64,000 bases of DNA, from the NCBI RefSeq assembly GCF_029960665.1, contig NZ_JASBRB010000003.1:1-64000 (forward strand), given 5' to 3'. The stretch is from Pseudarthrobacter sp. AL07 (GTDB lineage: Bacteria > Actinomycetota > Actinomycetes > Actinomycetales > Micrococcaceae). Shown in pieces: positions 54,667 through 64,000 of this stretch. Both the position numbers and the translations under genes were made by a program. A model generated the notes under the pieces. It saw only the letters and a list, made by a program, of their open reading frames with translations, had not been told where the DNA came from and did no database searches. The stretch's first letter is position 1, and each line of letters opens with the position of its first letter.

Positions 54667-56319
54667 TCAGCCTGCGAGCCCGTGTTCGTAGGCATAGCTG
54701 GTGGCGGCGGCCCGGGAAGAGAGGCCCAGTTTCAGGAAGATGTTGCTGACATGCCGGGCAACCGTCTTTTCGCTCAGGTACAGCTCGGCGGCGACGGCCC
54801 GGTTGCCTTTTCCGGTCGCCACCAACTGAAGGATTTCGAGCTCCCGGCGGGTGAGAGGACCCGCGGTGTCCGGCATGGCCCCGCTGTCCGGCATGCCTTC
54901 GTGCAACAGTGACGCCGCCCACGTTGCCGCCGGCGCCGCGCCCAGGTCCAGGAGCGCAGCGTGGGCCGCCTCCAGGTACATCAGCGCCGAGGCCTCATCA
55001 CCGAGCACGCGGCAGGCGCGACCGGCCAACGCCTGGCAGCGCGCCGCTTCGAACGGCACACCGAGCTCCTGCCACAGTCTCCACGCATCCCGGAGACGTT
55101 TCAGGGCAGCGGAGGGGTCGCCGTCGGCCAGCCGGACCGCGCCGTCCGCCTGGCCGGCAACGGCCCGGACCATGGGCATAGGGCATTCACGGGCCACGGC
55201 TTCCAGCTCCTGAACACCTCGCCGCGCGGCTGCCAGGTCGGAGGCGGCCAGCTCGATCTCCACCAGTGCCGGCAACATGTTCCGGCGGGTAGCTGCGTCT
55301 GCCGCGCCGGCTGCCCTCCGTATCATCGCCTGTGCCTGCTGCACATTTCCACTGGCCAGCCAGAGGAGCGCGAGGCCGGGCTGTGGCTCATAGCCAGAGC
55401 GGGCGGCCTGGCCGTAGGAAACTTCGGCGTCGTGCAGTTTTCCGCTTAGCCGTTCCACCTCGCCCTGCTGGTAGTAGCCGCCGTACAGTGCCTGGGGATC
55501 ACCCTTGACGGAGAGTCCCTGGGCAGCGGCGGCCGCCGTCAGCGCCTCGGCCCAGGCCCCGTGGAGCATAAAGAGTTCGGCGCGGTGTGACTGGCACTGG
55601 CCGCTGAATGACATCATGTCAGGGCGCGTACTGCACCAGCGGTCCAGGGCAGCCGTCCATTCCAGGGCCCGCTCCAGGTCAAGGGCCAGGTGGCAGTTGC
55701 CGATGACTGCGCAATAGATTATCCCTGAGGGGATCGGGGAGAGTTCACCTGCCGTGACGGCCACCATGACCTCGTCGAACATCTTGAGTCCCTTGTCAGG
55801 GTGACCAAGCATCAGGGTGGCCTGGCCTGTGCCAAGGAGGCCCAGCGCGGACACGTCTTTGTCGTGGAACCGCTGGCCGAATTCGGAAACGCGGGAGAAA
55901 GCCTGCAGCGCGCCCGCCGGATCACCGCTGTAAAGTTTGCCCAGGCCCTCCGGGATGAGCAGGAGGCCCTGCACGGCGCTCGGCTCGGCCGCTTCATCGA
56001 GAAGCCGCTGGCCGCGGGCCAACCACCCTCCAGCCCGGGCCCGCTCCCCCAGGAACATCAGTTGCATGCCCATCCAGCCCGCGCACCGTGCGGCACTCTC
56101 GACGTCGCCCACCACCAGGTATTCCTCGTGGGCACGGGTGAGGGTCTCGAGCCCAGTGGTGCATTCTCCCGTCAGGATCTCGGCCGTAGCCAGCCGTTCG
56201 AGATCGGCAGCCGGCAACCCGCCGCGCTTATCGGCTTCACGGAAGGTTTGGTTGGCCTCGGTCCAGCGATGTTCCTGGAAGGCTGACCTGCCGCGGTCAA
56301 TGCCTGTTTCAGCTGACAT
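54667..56319 (-). CDS. LuxR family transcriptional regulator with TPR-like region
   Basis: A 550-residue protein. The N-terminal 470 residues are helical repeats similar to TPR/MalT-type sensor domains, with repeated A..A..L patterns, and no AAA ATPase domain is present. The C-terminal LuxR helix-turn-helix is LTRRELEILQLVATGKGNRA VAAELYLSEKTVARHVSNIF LKLGL. ATG 56319 after AAAGGGG gives a clean N-terminus. The adjacent flavoprotein operon on the same strand may be its target. Confidence 0.92.
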   Translation of the reverse strand: MSAETGIDRGRSAFQEHRWTEANQTFREADKRGGLPAADLERLATAEILTGECTTGLETLTRAHEEYLVVGDVESAARCAGWMGMQLMFLGERARAGGWLARGQRLLDEAAEPSAVQGLLLIPEGLGKLYSGDPAGALQAFSRVSEFGQRFHDKDVSALGLLGTGQATLMLGHPDKGLKMFDEVMVAVTAGELSPIPSGIIYCAVIGNCHLALDLERALEWTAALDRWCSTRPDMMSFSGQCQSHRAELFMLHGAWAEALTAAAAAQGLSVKGDPQALYGGYYQQGEVERLSGKLHDAEVSYGQAARSGYEPQPGLALLWLASGNVQQAQAMIRRAAGAADAATRRNMLPALVEIELAASDLAAARRGVQELEAVARECPMPMVRAVAGQADGAVRLADGDPSAALKRLRDAWRLWQELGVPFEAARCQALAGRACRVLGDEASALMYLEAAHAALLDLGAAPAATWAASLLHEGMPDSGAMPDTAGPLTRRELEILQLVATGKGNRAVAAELYLSEKTVARHVSNIFLKLGLSSRAAATSYAYEHGLAG

Positions 56320-56422
56320 CTGGCCCCTTTCGGATACCAACCGCCCCACCGGTTGGCCCGCCGCACGCTGGGCGTGACGGCGCTTAAGCGCCACGGTACG
56401 CCCGCTGGAGAACCGGCACAAC

Positions 56423-57946
56423 CTACGAACGCAGCAGGGCACGCAACGTATGAATGGTGTCGGCTTCCGCGGCAATCTTGTCGTCGCGGTAGTGCTTGAC
56501 GCGTGCGAACCGCAGCGCGATTCCGCCCGGATAGCGCGAGGAACGTTGCACACCGTCGATCGCGACCTCGACCACGGTGACGGGCTCGACCCAAACGGTA
56601 CCCGCAGTGCGGCGCACCTCGAGCGCCTGGAACCTCTCGGTCTGCCAGCGCAGCAGGGCGTCGGTGAGGCCTTTGAAGGTCTTGCCCACCATCGCATAGC
56701 CGCCGGGTTCGCCGAACTCGCCGGTCGGGTCGAGGGCTCCCAGGTGCAGGTTCGACAGCAGCCCGGTGCGCCGTCCTGACCCCCACTCGCAGGCGAGCAC
56801 CACCAGGTCGTAGGTGAGCACGGGCTTCACCTTGATCCAGTTGGACCCACGCCGACCGGCCGCATAGGCCGATCCGACCGCTTTCACCACAACACCCTCA
56901 TGGCCGGCGGCGAGCGCATCGCGCGACACTCTCTCCCCAACGGCCGCATCCGCCGTGATCTCCCCCGGGATCCGGTATTCGGGGGCGATGCGCTCGAGCA
57001 CACCGAGGCGCGTCGACAGCGGCTCGTCGAGCAGGTCGCGCCCGTCCACGTGCAGCACGTCGAAGAACCACGGGTGCAGCACTGTAGCGCGCGCCGCATC
57101 GGCCCCGAACCGCGACATGGTCTCCTGGAACGGTCGGGGACCGCCGTCCTCGTCGAGGGCGAGAGTCTCGCCGTCGAGGATCACTTCGCGTACCGGCAGT
57201 CCGCGCACTACCTCCACCACCTCGGGCAGCCGGTGGGTCACCTCGGCCAGAGTGCGTGTGTAGATGTGTATATCGTCGCCAGCGCGATGCACCTGGATCC
57301 GCGCCCCGTCGAGCTTGTATTCCACAGAGGCTTCCCCCGTTACCTCGAGCGCCGCGCTGGGACTGGCCGCCGTTGCGGCGAGCATGGGCTGCACGGGACG
57401 GCCGACGACGAGGCCCACGTCGTCAAGTTCGGCCGCCGTACCCGTGATGGCCAGCAGGGCAGTTTCGCCGAGATTGCCGGAGAGCATCGCGGCGCGGCGT
57501 ACGGCGTCGACGGGCCGATCGGCGGCGCGGGCAACGGCATCCGTCAGCACTCCCTCCAGCGCACCCGTACGCAGTTCACCGAGCAGCACGCCGGCGATGA
57601 AGGCCTGTTCACGCTCGGTGGCCGCCGCCGTGAGCAACCGGAGCATAGCGGCCCGCTCCGCGACTGATCCAGCGCCTGAGGTGGCTAGCAGCCGGTCCAG
57701 CGCAGCGTCGAGGTCGGCCACCGTCAGGCTCGGCTCGGCGGCCGGCTCCCCCATGGCTGCCGTCATGCCGCGCCAGCCGATGCCGACGCGGCCTTGCCGC
57801 GGCTGGGCGATAAGCAAGCCGACGGCCGTCGCGATGTCCACTGGCTCGAGCCGGCGCAGGAGATCGGCCAGTGCGTCGACCTTCGCGAGCCGGGAGCGGG
57901 TGGACGCGACGGCATCCGAGGTTTTCACGAGCTCATCGAGCAACAT
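56423..57946 (-). CDS. ATP-dependent DNA ligase (LigB-like)
   Basis: A 507-residue ligase. An N-terminal helical DNA-binding domain (1-200) is followed by the adenylation domain with the active-site lysine in EYKLDGARIQVHR and further motifs VILDGETLAL, EGVVVKAVGSAY and WIKVKP. The OB-fold domain ends VKHYRDDKIAAEADTI. It supplements the NAD-dependent replicative ligase and may serve repair. The ATG at 57946 is the natural start; upstream residues to 58066 read through the groEL terminator and are excluded. Confidence 0.94.
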   Translation of the reverse strand: MLLDELVKTSDAVASTRSRLAKVDALADLLRRLEPVDIATAVGLLIAQPRQGRVGIGWRGMTAAMGEPAAEPSLTVADLDAALDRLLATSGAGSVAERAAMLRLLTAAATEREQAFIAGVLLGELRTGALEGVLTDAVARAADRPVDAVRRAAMLSGNLGETALLAITGTAAELDDVGLVVGRPVQPMLAATAASPSAALEVTGEASVEYKLDGARIQVHRAGDDIHIYTRTLAEVTHRLPEVVEVVRGLPVREVILDGETLALDEDGGPRPFQETMSRFGADAARATVLHPWFFDVLHVDGRDLLDEPLSTRLGVLERIAPEYRIPGEITADAAVGERVSRDALAAGHEGVVVKAVGSAYAAGRRGSNWIKVKPVLTYDLVVLACEWGSGRRTGLLSNLHLGALDPTGEFGEPGGYAMVGKTFKGLTDALLRWQTERFQALEVRRTAGTVWVEPVTVVEVAIDGVQRSSRYPGGIALRFARVKHYRDDKIAAEADTIHTLRALLRS

Positions 57947-58062
57947 GGCATCAGTCTGCCACGGCCGCCGACTCTGGACAGTGCCGGAACGCAGTTCCAG
58001 ACTGGAGCACGGGGAATCATTGTGGCGAACCGGTTCATTACTCGCGGCAGACGCCAATAAGC

Positions 58063-58102
58063 ACAAAGAACCGGCCCAGCCGAAGCTGGACCGGTTCTTT
58101 GT
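58063..58102 (-). terminator. Strong terminator downstream of groEL
   Basis: An 18-pair stem with one mismatch, ACAAAGAACCGGCCCAGC (58063-58080) and GCTGGACCGGTTCTTTGT (58085-58102), closed by CGAA. It lies 80 bases after the groEL stop and before ligB. Confidence 0.85.
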
Positions 58103-58181
58103 CCGGAGACTCGACAGAAGCCTGAGCCCACGCTGTCAGGGTTCCCTGACCGACGAAGCGAGGTGAGGGAAAAGCAGCCTA

Positions 58182-59804
<1,623 letters not shown>

Positions 59805-59869
59805 TCAAGACAGAACCCCGCACAGCTGACCAGCGGAATGCATGATCAGCGGCACGGGGATCCAAAGAG

Positions 59870-60163
59870 TTACTTTACGACGATCGCCAGAACGTCGCGG
59901 GCGGAGAGCACGAGGTACTCGTTGCCACCGGTCTTGACTTCGGTTCCACCGTACTTGGAGTAGATGACAACGTCGCCAACGGCTACGTCGACAGGCACGC
60001 GGTTGCCGTCTTCGAAGCGGCCGGGGCCTACTGCAACAACTTCACCCTCCTGCGGCTTCTCCTGTGCGGAGTCCGGGATAACCAGGCCGGAAGCCGTGGT
60101 CTGCTCGGCTTCGAGCGGGCGGACAACAATACGATCCTCAAGAGGCTTAATAGAGACCGACAC
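59870..60163 (-). CDS. groES: Co-chaperonin GroES (10 kDa)
   Basis: A 97-residue protein starting at GTG 60163: [20 protein letters not shown], the mobile-loop [19 protein letters not shown] and [20 protein letters not shown]. It caps GroEL rings. GAAGGAGAGG lies upstream of the GTG; the longer reading to 60283 runs into the operator region and is rejected. Confidence 0.97.
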   Translation of the reverse strand: MSVSIKPLEDRIVVRPLEAEQTTASGLVIPDSAQEKPQEGEVVAVGPGRFEDGNRVPVDVAVGDVVIYSKYGGTEVKTGGNEYLVLSARDVLAIVVK

Positions 60164-60276
60164 TCGGACCTCTCCTTCTACGTCAGCGAAATTTGTGGAC
60201 AGTTGAGCTGTTTCGCCGTGGCTGGCAAACCGTCGTCGCGGTGCCGGCAGCAGCCTGGCTGGCAGCTCGTCATGTA

Positions 60277-60303
60277 TTAGCACCCTCCTGGGGAGAGTGC
60301 TAA
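60277..60303 (-). promoter_or_regulatory. CIRCE operator 1 (HrcA site) upstream of groES
   Basis: TTAGCACCC (60277-60285), nine bases, then GAGTGCTAA (60295-60303). It matches the CIRCE consensus TTAGCACTC-N9-GAGTGCTAA at 17 of 18 arm bases, 114 bases upstream of the groES start. Confidence 0.92.
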
Positions 60304-60322
60304 TGATGACTCTATGTTTTGG

Positions 60323-60349
60323 TTAGCACTCGGTCAAGGCGAGTGCCAG
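60323..60349 (-). promoter_or_regulatory. CIRCE operator 2 (HrcA site) upstream of groES
   Basis: TTAGCACTC (60323-60331), nine bases, then GAGTGCCAG (60341-60349), matching 16 of 18 consensus arm bases. Two CIRCE sites 46 bases apart indicate HrcA repression of the groES-groEL operon. Confidence 0.88.
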
Positions 60350-60374
60350 AATTATGTCTCCGGCGAACAGCCTT

Positions 60375-60758
60375 TTACCGGCCGGTAAGGTCCTCAAGGT
60401 CGACGTCCTCGTCGCCGTCGTCCCCTTCATCGACTGTGCCCCGCTGCAGATACAGCACCAGGGCGCCGCCCACGGCAGCCAGCAGCGAGACCACCAGCAT
60501 GATGATGCCGCCTACGCGCGCCCCGGCGTAGAGGCCGCGAATCTCCCCTGCCTCATCCGTGGCGTCCTGGATGTTCTTGCCGCCCACGGAGTAGACGGTG
60601 GCGTTGAAGGTGTCCAGGAAGAAGATGATCACGAGCAGCGCGACGCAGACAACGGCCACTGCGGATCCTGCAATCAGCGCGGGGCGGGCGAACTTCACCA
60701 GGTCCGGCCTACTGGCTTGCGGTAGTCCGGACGGCTGGCTGCCTGCGCTGTCTTCCAT
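60375..60758 (-). CDS. Hypothetical two-helix membrane protein
   Basis: A 127-residue protein with two helices, LIAGSAVAVVCVALLVIIFF and VGGIIMLVVSLLAAVGGALV LYL, separated by an outside loop of about 40 residues. The C-terminal tail GDDGDEDVDLEDLTGR is strongly acidic. The ATG at 60758 is the natural start, with the divergent methyltransferase 54 bases away. No known family is recognised. Confidence 0.78.
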   Translation of the reverse strand: MEDSAGSQPSGLPQASRPDLVKFARPALIAGSAVAVVCVALLVIIFFLDTFNATVYSVGGKNIQDATDEAGEIRGLYAGARVGGIIMLVVSLLAAVGGALVLYLQRGTVDEGDDGDEDVDLEDLTGR

Positions 60759-60812
60759 GCCTTCAACCCTAGCCGGATCTGGCCACCGGCCCCCTCCACT
60801 AGGCTTGAACCC

Positions 60813-62042
60813 ATGGCTCAAGCACCGCAGGACCAGATCGCCCCACTGCTCACGAGCGAAGGCTGGGAGCTCCTGGCGTCCCTGGGCCCCTACCACGAGA
60901 ACAAAGCGTTCGAGCTTAACGCGGCCCTCCGCAAGGCCGGCCACTCCCCCGCGTTGGTCTCCGCCGTTCTCACCCAGTCCCGGCTCCGCACCAAGGCCGA
61001 GCTGAAGTTCGGCGAGTTCGCCCGGAGCATGCTCTTCACGCAGGCCGGGCTGGAACAGGCCACGCGTCTCACGGTCGCAGCAAGGCATGCCGAGCGCTTT
61101 GCGCAGGCCGGCGTCCGCCATGTGGCGGACCTCGGCTGCGGCCTTGCCGCGGACTCCCTGGCCCTGGCATCAATGGACATCACGGTCACGGCCGTGGAGA
61201 TGGACGAAACCACCGCCGCCTGCGCCACGGTCAACCTGATCCCCTTCCCCAACGCAACCGTGGTGCATTCGGACGCCACCACCGTCCCGTTGGACGGGGT
61301 CGACGGCGTCTGGCTGGATCCCGCACGACGCGTCACCTCCACGTCGGGTACCAAGCGGATCTGGGATCCTGAGGCGTTTTCACCGCCCCTGTCATTTGTG
61401 GAATCGCTCGCTGCCACCGGGCGCGCCGTCGGGGTCAAGATGGGCCCCGGCATGCCGCACGAGTCAGTTCCCGCCGGCTGCGAGGCGCAGTGGGTGTCGG
61501 TGGGCGGCGACGTCACCGAGGTGGCCCTGTGGTTCAACTCCGTGCGCCGGCCCGGAATCCGCCGGGCCGCGCTGCTGCTCGGCCCGCAGGGTGCCGCCGA
61601 GCTGACCAGCGCTGAAGATTTCGACGGCGGTCCGGTAGCGCCGGTGGGTCCGGCGGAGGGCTACCTGTATGAGCCCGATGGTGCGGTGATCCGCGCAGGC
61701 CTGGTGGCCGACGTCGCGCTTCAACTGGGCGGGCACCTGCTGGATGAGCACATCGCGTACATCTGCGCTCCGGAGCTGGTGGACACGCCGTTCGCCCGCG
61801 CCTACAAGGTCCTGGAAGTGATGCCGTACAACGTCAAGGCGCTCAAGGCCTGGGTGAAGGAAAACGGCATCACGGTGCTGGACATCAAAAAGCGCGGCAC
61901 CTCGGTAACCCCGGAGGAACTGCGCAAGCAGCTGTTCGCCGGCAACAAGGGTGCCGGGAAGAAATCCGGACAAAAAACAGCCACTCTGGTCCTGACCCGC
62001 ATTGGGGAGGACCGGGTGGCCATCTCGGTGGAGCCCATCTAA
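60813..62042 (+). CDS. Class I SAM-dependent methyltransferase with THUMP-like C-terminal region
   Basis: A 409-residue protein. The N-terminal region is helical. The SAM-binding Rossmann domain shows VADLGCGLAADSLALASMDI TVTAVEMDE and the acidic VWLDPARR, which resembles the catalytic segment of RNA or DNA N-methyltransferases. The C-terminal region with VMPYNVKALKAWVKENGITV LDIKKRG is the THUMP-like module found in such actinobacterial proteins. The target is unknown; RNA is likely. Confidence 0.9.
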   Translation: MAQAPQDQIAPLLTSEGWELLASLGPYHENKAFELNAALRKAGHSPALVSAVLTQSRLRTKAELKFGEFARSMLFTQAGLEQATRLTVAARHAERFAQAGVRHVADLGCGLAADSLALASMDITVTAVEMDETTAACATVNLIPFPNATVVHSDATTVPLDGVDGVWLDPARRVTSTSGTKRIWDPEAFSPPLSFVESLAATGRAVGVKMGPGMPHESVPAGCEAQWVSVGGDVTEVALWFNSVRRPGIRRAALLLGPQGAAELTSAEDFDGGPVAPVGPAEGYLYEPDGAVIRAGLVADVALQLGGHLLDEHIAYICAPELVDTPFARAYKVLEVMPYNVKALKAWVKENGITVLDIKKRGTSVTPEELRKQLFAGNKGAGKKSGQKTATLVLTRIGEDRVAISVEPI

Positions 62043-62066
62043 GAACGATTCCCTACCGCGCGCGTC

Positions 62067-62885
62067 CTACCGGGCACGCATAAAGTCCTCGGCGGCCCGG
62101 ACCTGCTCGTCGGTGGGCCGGACGCCGGTGTAGAGCACAAACTGCTCGAGCGCCTGGATGGTGGCCACCTCGGCGCCCGTGATCACCTGTTTCCCGGCGG
62201 CGCGTGCCGCCTTGATCAGTGGCGTCTCGGCCGGCAGCGCCACAACATCGAACACAACCTTGGCCGCGGCGATCGCAGCTTCCGGGAAGGACAGCGAGTC
62301 CACTTCCGGGCCGCCTGCCATACCGATGGGGGTGACGTTGATGATCAGGTCCGCGGTCCCGCCGTCGAGCGTTGCACGCCAGTGGAAACCGTACTGCTCA
62401 GCGAGCGCCCGTCCTGTGTCTTCGTTCCGGGCGATGACCGTGACGTCCGTGAAGCCGGCGTCGCGCAGGGCCGCGACGGTGGCCTTGGCCATGCCGCCGG
62501 CACCCTGGACCAGCACCGAGTAGTCCGTGGGCACGGCGTTGCTTTTGAGCAGCTGTTCGATCGCGGTGTAGTCGGTGTTGTAGGCCAACAGACGCCCGTC
62601 GGTGTTCACGATCGTGTTGACCGAATCGATGGCCCTGGCGGAGGGATCCAGCTCATCCACGAGGGCCATCACGTCCTCCTTGTACGGCATGGACACCGCA
62701 CAGCCGCGGATGCCCAGGCCCCTGACGCCGGCGATCGCCTGGGCCAGGTCGGTGGGGGCAAAGGCCTTGTAGATCCAGTTCAGGTCCAGTTGGTCGTAGA
62801 GGTGGTTATGGAACCGGGTCCCGTTGTTGCTGGGCCGGGCCGACAGCGAAATACACAAGGTCATGTCTTTATTCAGAATGGGCAC
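62067..62885 (-). CDS. Shikimate 5-dehydrogenase-like protein
   Basis: A protein of about 272 residues of the AroE/YdiB family. N-terminal substrate region LCISLSARPSNNGTRFHNHL Y, then CAVSMPYKEDVM with the catalytic Lys, AYNTDYTAIEQLL and the NADP Rossmann motif VLVQGAGGMAKATVAAL. ITGAEVATIQALEQF closes the fold. The first 20 residues differ from standard AroE, which usually starts with a GxPIxHSxSP motif, so the true substrate may not be shikimate. I take GTG 62885; ATG 62864 is possible, and the TTG at 62912 lies inside a palindrome. Confidence 0.88.
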   Translation of the reverse strand: MPILNKDMTLCISLSARPSNNGTRFHNHLYDQLDLNWIYKAFAPTDLAQAIAGVRGLGIRGCAVSMPYKEDVMALVDELDPSARAIDSVNTIVNTDGRLLAYNTDYTAIEQLLKSNAVPTDYSVLVQGAGGMAKATVAALRDAGFTDVTVIARNEDTGRALAEQYGFHWRATLDGGTADLIINVTPIGMAGGPEVDSLSFPEAAIAAAKVVFDVVALPAETPLIKAARAAGKQVITGAEVATIQALEQFVLYTGVRPTDEQVRAAEDFMRAR

Positions 62886-62906
62886 CTGTCCATTAAACGC
62901 GTTTCC

Positions 62907-62974
62907 CCCCAACTGGGTCGCAGTTGATGTCGTTATGAGCGCTCAAAACGACATCTGCTGCTACCTAGTTGGGG
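62907..62974. repeat. 68-bp near-perfect palindrome
   Basis: Left arm 62907-62940 and right arm 62941-62974 are inverse complements at 29 of 34 positions, with no spacer. The centre is TGAGCGCTCA, flanked by GATGTCGTT and AACGACATC; the outer ends are CCCCAACT and AGTTGGGG. It lies between the shikimate dehydrogenase-like gene and the divergently spaced end of the hexosaminidase gene. It could be a dispersed palindromic repeat, a terminator for the hexosaminidase transcript or a binding site. Confidence 0.85.
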
Positions 62975-62987
62975 TGGACACGTTCCG

Positions 62988-64000
62988 TTACGGGCAACCC
63001 GTTCCGGCCGGATAGCTTCCGACGGCGGCGGGCAGCTTCCCCGGGGCAGTCGCCTTGCCTGCCAGCACGGCAACGAGGGCGTCAAAAGCGCCAGGCGTGC
63101 GGCCGTACAGCGCAACCTTTACCGGGGCAGTGGAATCCTGCAGCGGCCACGGCGCATCCAGGGCCACAGCGATATCGCCCCCGACCGGACGTCCGGCGTA
63201 ACCGATGAGGCTGACCAGGGGGCCAGCCCCGGTGCCGAGCCCGGCCTTCGCTGCGGCAGCTTCAAACCGTGCTCTGTCCTGCGCTGATCCGCCCGCGATC
63301 CGGATGCTTCCCTGGACGATCGGCGCGCCGCAGTGTCCGGACAGAACTGTGACGGCACCCGCGGAGACCCGCGCCGAGATATCGCCGCCGCTGCCGGGGG
63401 CGGCGCTGGCAGGGGCCGAGCCGTCGGGCGGCGAGGTGACGCGGCCGCGCCAAATCATCATGGTCGCCACCCGGATGGCTGCTTCGTCCAGGCGCGCCGC
63501 GGGCAGGGTTCCGGCCGCCACGGCGCTGACGATGGCCGCGTGAGACTGCCCCACATCCGTCGGCATCAGCAGCAGGTCCGCGCCGGCAACCAGCGCCGCC
63601 GTTGCTGCGGAGCCGCCCGGGTACTGCTTCTGGACTGCCCCCATATTGAGGGCATCGGTTACGGCCACACCCTCGTAACCCATGCCGCGCAAAGCAGCGT
63701 AAGCAGGTCCTGACAACGACGCCGGAACGCCGGGTTCCAGGGCCGGTACGGCGATGTGCCCGGTCATGACCATAGGAACACCGGCTGCGATGGCTGCCCG
63801 GAAGGGCTTCCAGTCCCGGGCCTCGAGCTCCGCGATGCCCGCGGGCTGCACCGGAAGATCCTGGTGCGAGTCAACGGTCACGGAGCCGTGGCCCGGGAAG
63901 TGTTTGAGGGCCGGCAGGACGCCGGCCTCCTGCATGCCCTGTGAGAACCCCACGGCCAGCGCTCCCGCTGCGTCCGGGTTAGCGGACATTGACCGGGCAC
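62988..64000 (-). CDS. Family 3 glycoside hydrolase, beta-N-acetylhexosaminidase-like (5' end outside window)
   Basis: About 337 C-terminal residues are visible. The region contains the NagZ hallmark LPALKHFPGHGSVTVDSHQD LP, with the Asp/His dyad loop, then MVMTGHIAVPALEPG and GYEGVAVTDALNMGAV with the nucleophile-region Asp in VTDA. A family 3 C-terminal-like domain of about 130 residues follows. Such enzymes remove N-acetylhexosamine from muropeptides or glycans. The reading frame is open at base 64000 and continues upstream outside the window. Confidence 0.9.
   Translation of the reverse strand, partial: ARSMSANPDAAGALAVGFSQGMQEAGVLPALKHFPGHGSVTVDSHQDLPVQPAGIAELEARDWKPFRAAIAAGVPMVMTGHIAVPALEPGVPASLSGPAYAALRGMGYEGVAVTDALNMGAVQKQYPGGSAATAALVAGADLLLMPTDVGQSHAAIVSAVAAGTLPAARLDEAAIRVATMMIWRGRVTSPPDGSAPASAAPGSGGDISARVSAGAVTVLSGHCGAPIVQGSIRIAGGSAQDRARFEAAAAKAGLGTGAGPLVSLIGYAGRPVGGDIAVALDAPWPLQDSTAPVKVALYGRTPGAFDALVAVLAGKATAPGKLPAAVGSYPAGTGCP

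Overview
The window is chromosomal DNA from a high-GC actinobacterium, most like Arthrobacter, Pseudarthrobacter or Paenarthrobacter. The signs are GTG/TTG starts, Tat and lipoprotein signals, a groES-groEL unit under two CIRCE operators, guaB and guaB3 close together, a His-rich GroEL tail, and a chondroitin lyase whose catalytic residues match Arthrobacter aurescens chondroitinase AC once 38 residues are subtracted (reference numbering recalled from memory).

Bases 1-31.7 k are accessory. The left edge holds the end of a broken MFS transporter gene and a frameshifted formylglycine-generating enzyme (FGE) gene. A sulfatase plus a TauABC/SsuABC-type importer (809-5058) is divergent from a ROK repressor. 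A decayed stretch, a second ROK repressor and an intact FGE gene follow. From 9.5 k to 30.5 k lies what looks like a chondroitin sulfate/GalNAc utilisation locus. It has a Tat-exported PL8 lyase, a carbohydrate ABC importer without its own ATPase, three cytoplasmic sulfatases, a DUF2264 protein, a Gfo/Idh/MocA oxidoreductase, a TIM-barrel isomerase, and a complete five-step Aga-type route: ROK kinase, GlcNAc/GalNAc-6-P deacetylase, AgaS-like deaminase, tagatose-6-P kinase and tagatose-bisphosphate aldolase. A GntR/LacI hybrid regulator sits between the sulfatases and the lyase. A decayed cutC trails the sulfatase pair.

The accessory block ends in debris (truncated DUF202, truncated restriction-enzyme-like ORF, an ORF running into a tRNA) against the 3' end of tRNA-Ala(CGC), a typical island boundary.

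From 31.7 k to 64 k the content is core-like: galU, 5-formyl-THF cyclo-ligase, an FmdB zinc ribbon, a CpaB-like protein, a giant helicase-nuclease protein with degenerate ATPase motifs, guaA, SURF1, an orphan EIIA, glpD, guaB3, an ABC exporter, guaB, a membrane acyltransferase, a flavin monooxygenase, a LuxR regulator, an ATP-dependent DNA ligase, groEL/groES, a methyltransferase, a shikimate dehydrogenase-like gene, a 68-bp near-perfect palindrome, and the C-terminal part of a family 3 beta-N-acetylhexosaminidase running off the right edge.

Proposed logic of the catabolic locus: the lyase cuts chondroitin outside the cell, unsaturated disaccharides enter by the ABC importer, FGE-activated sulfatases remove sulfate inside, an unidentified enzyme (DUF2264 is the best candidate) splits the unsaturated uronic acid from GalNAc, GalNAc goes through the Aga route to triose phosphates, and the uronate goes through the oxidoreductase and isomerase or through enzymes encoded elsewhere.
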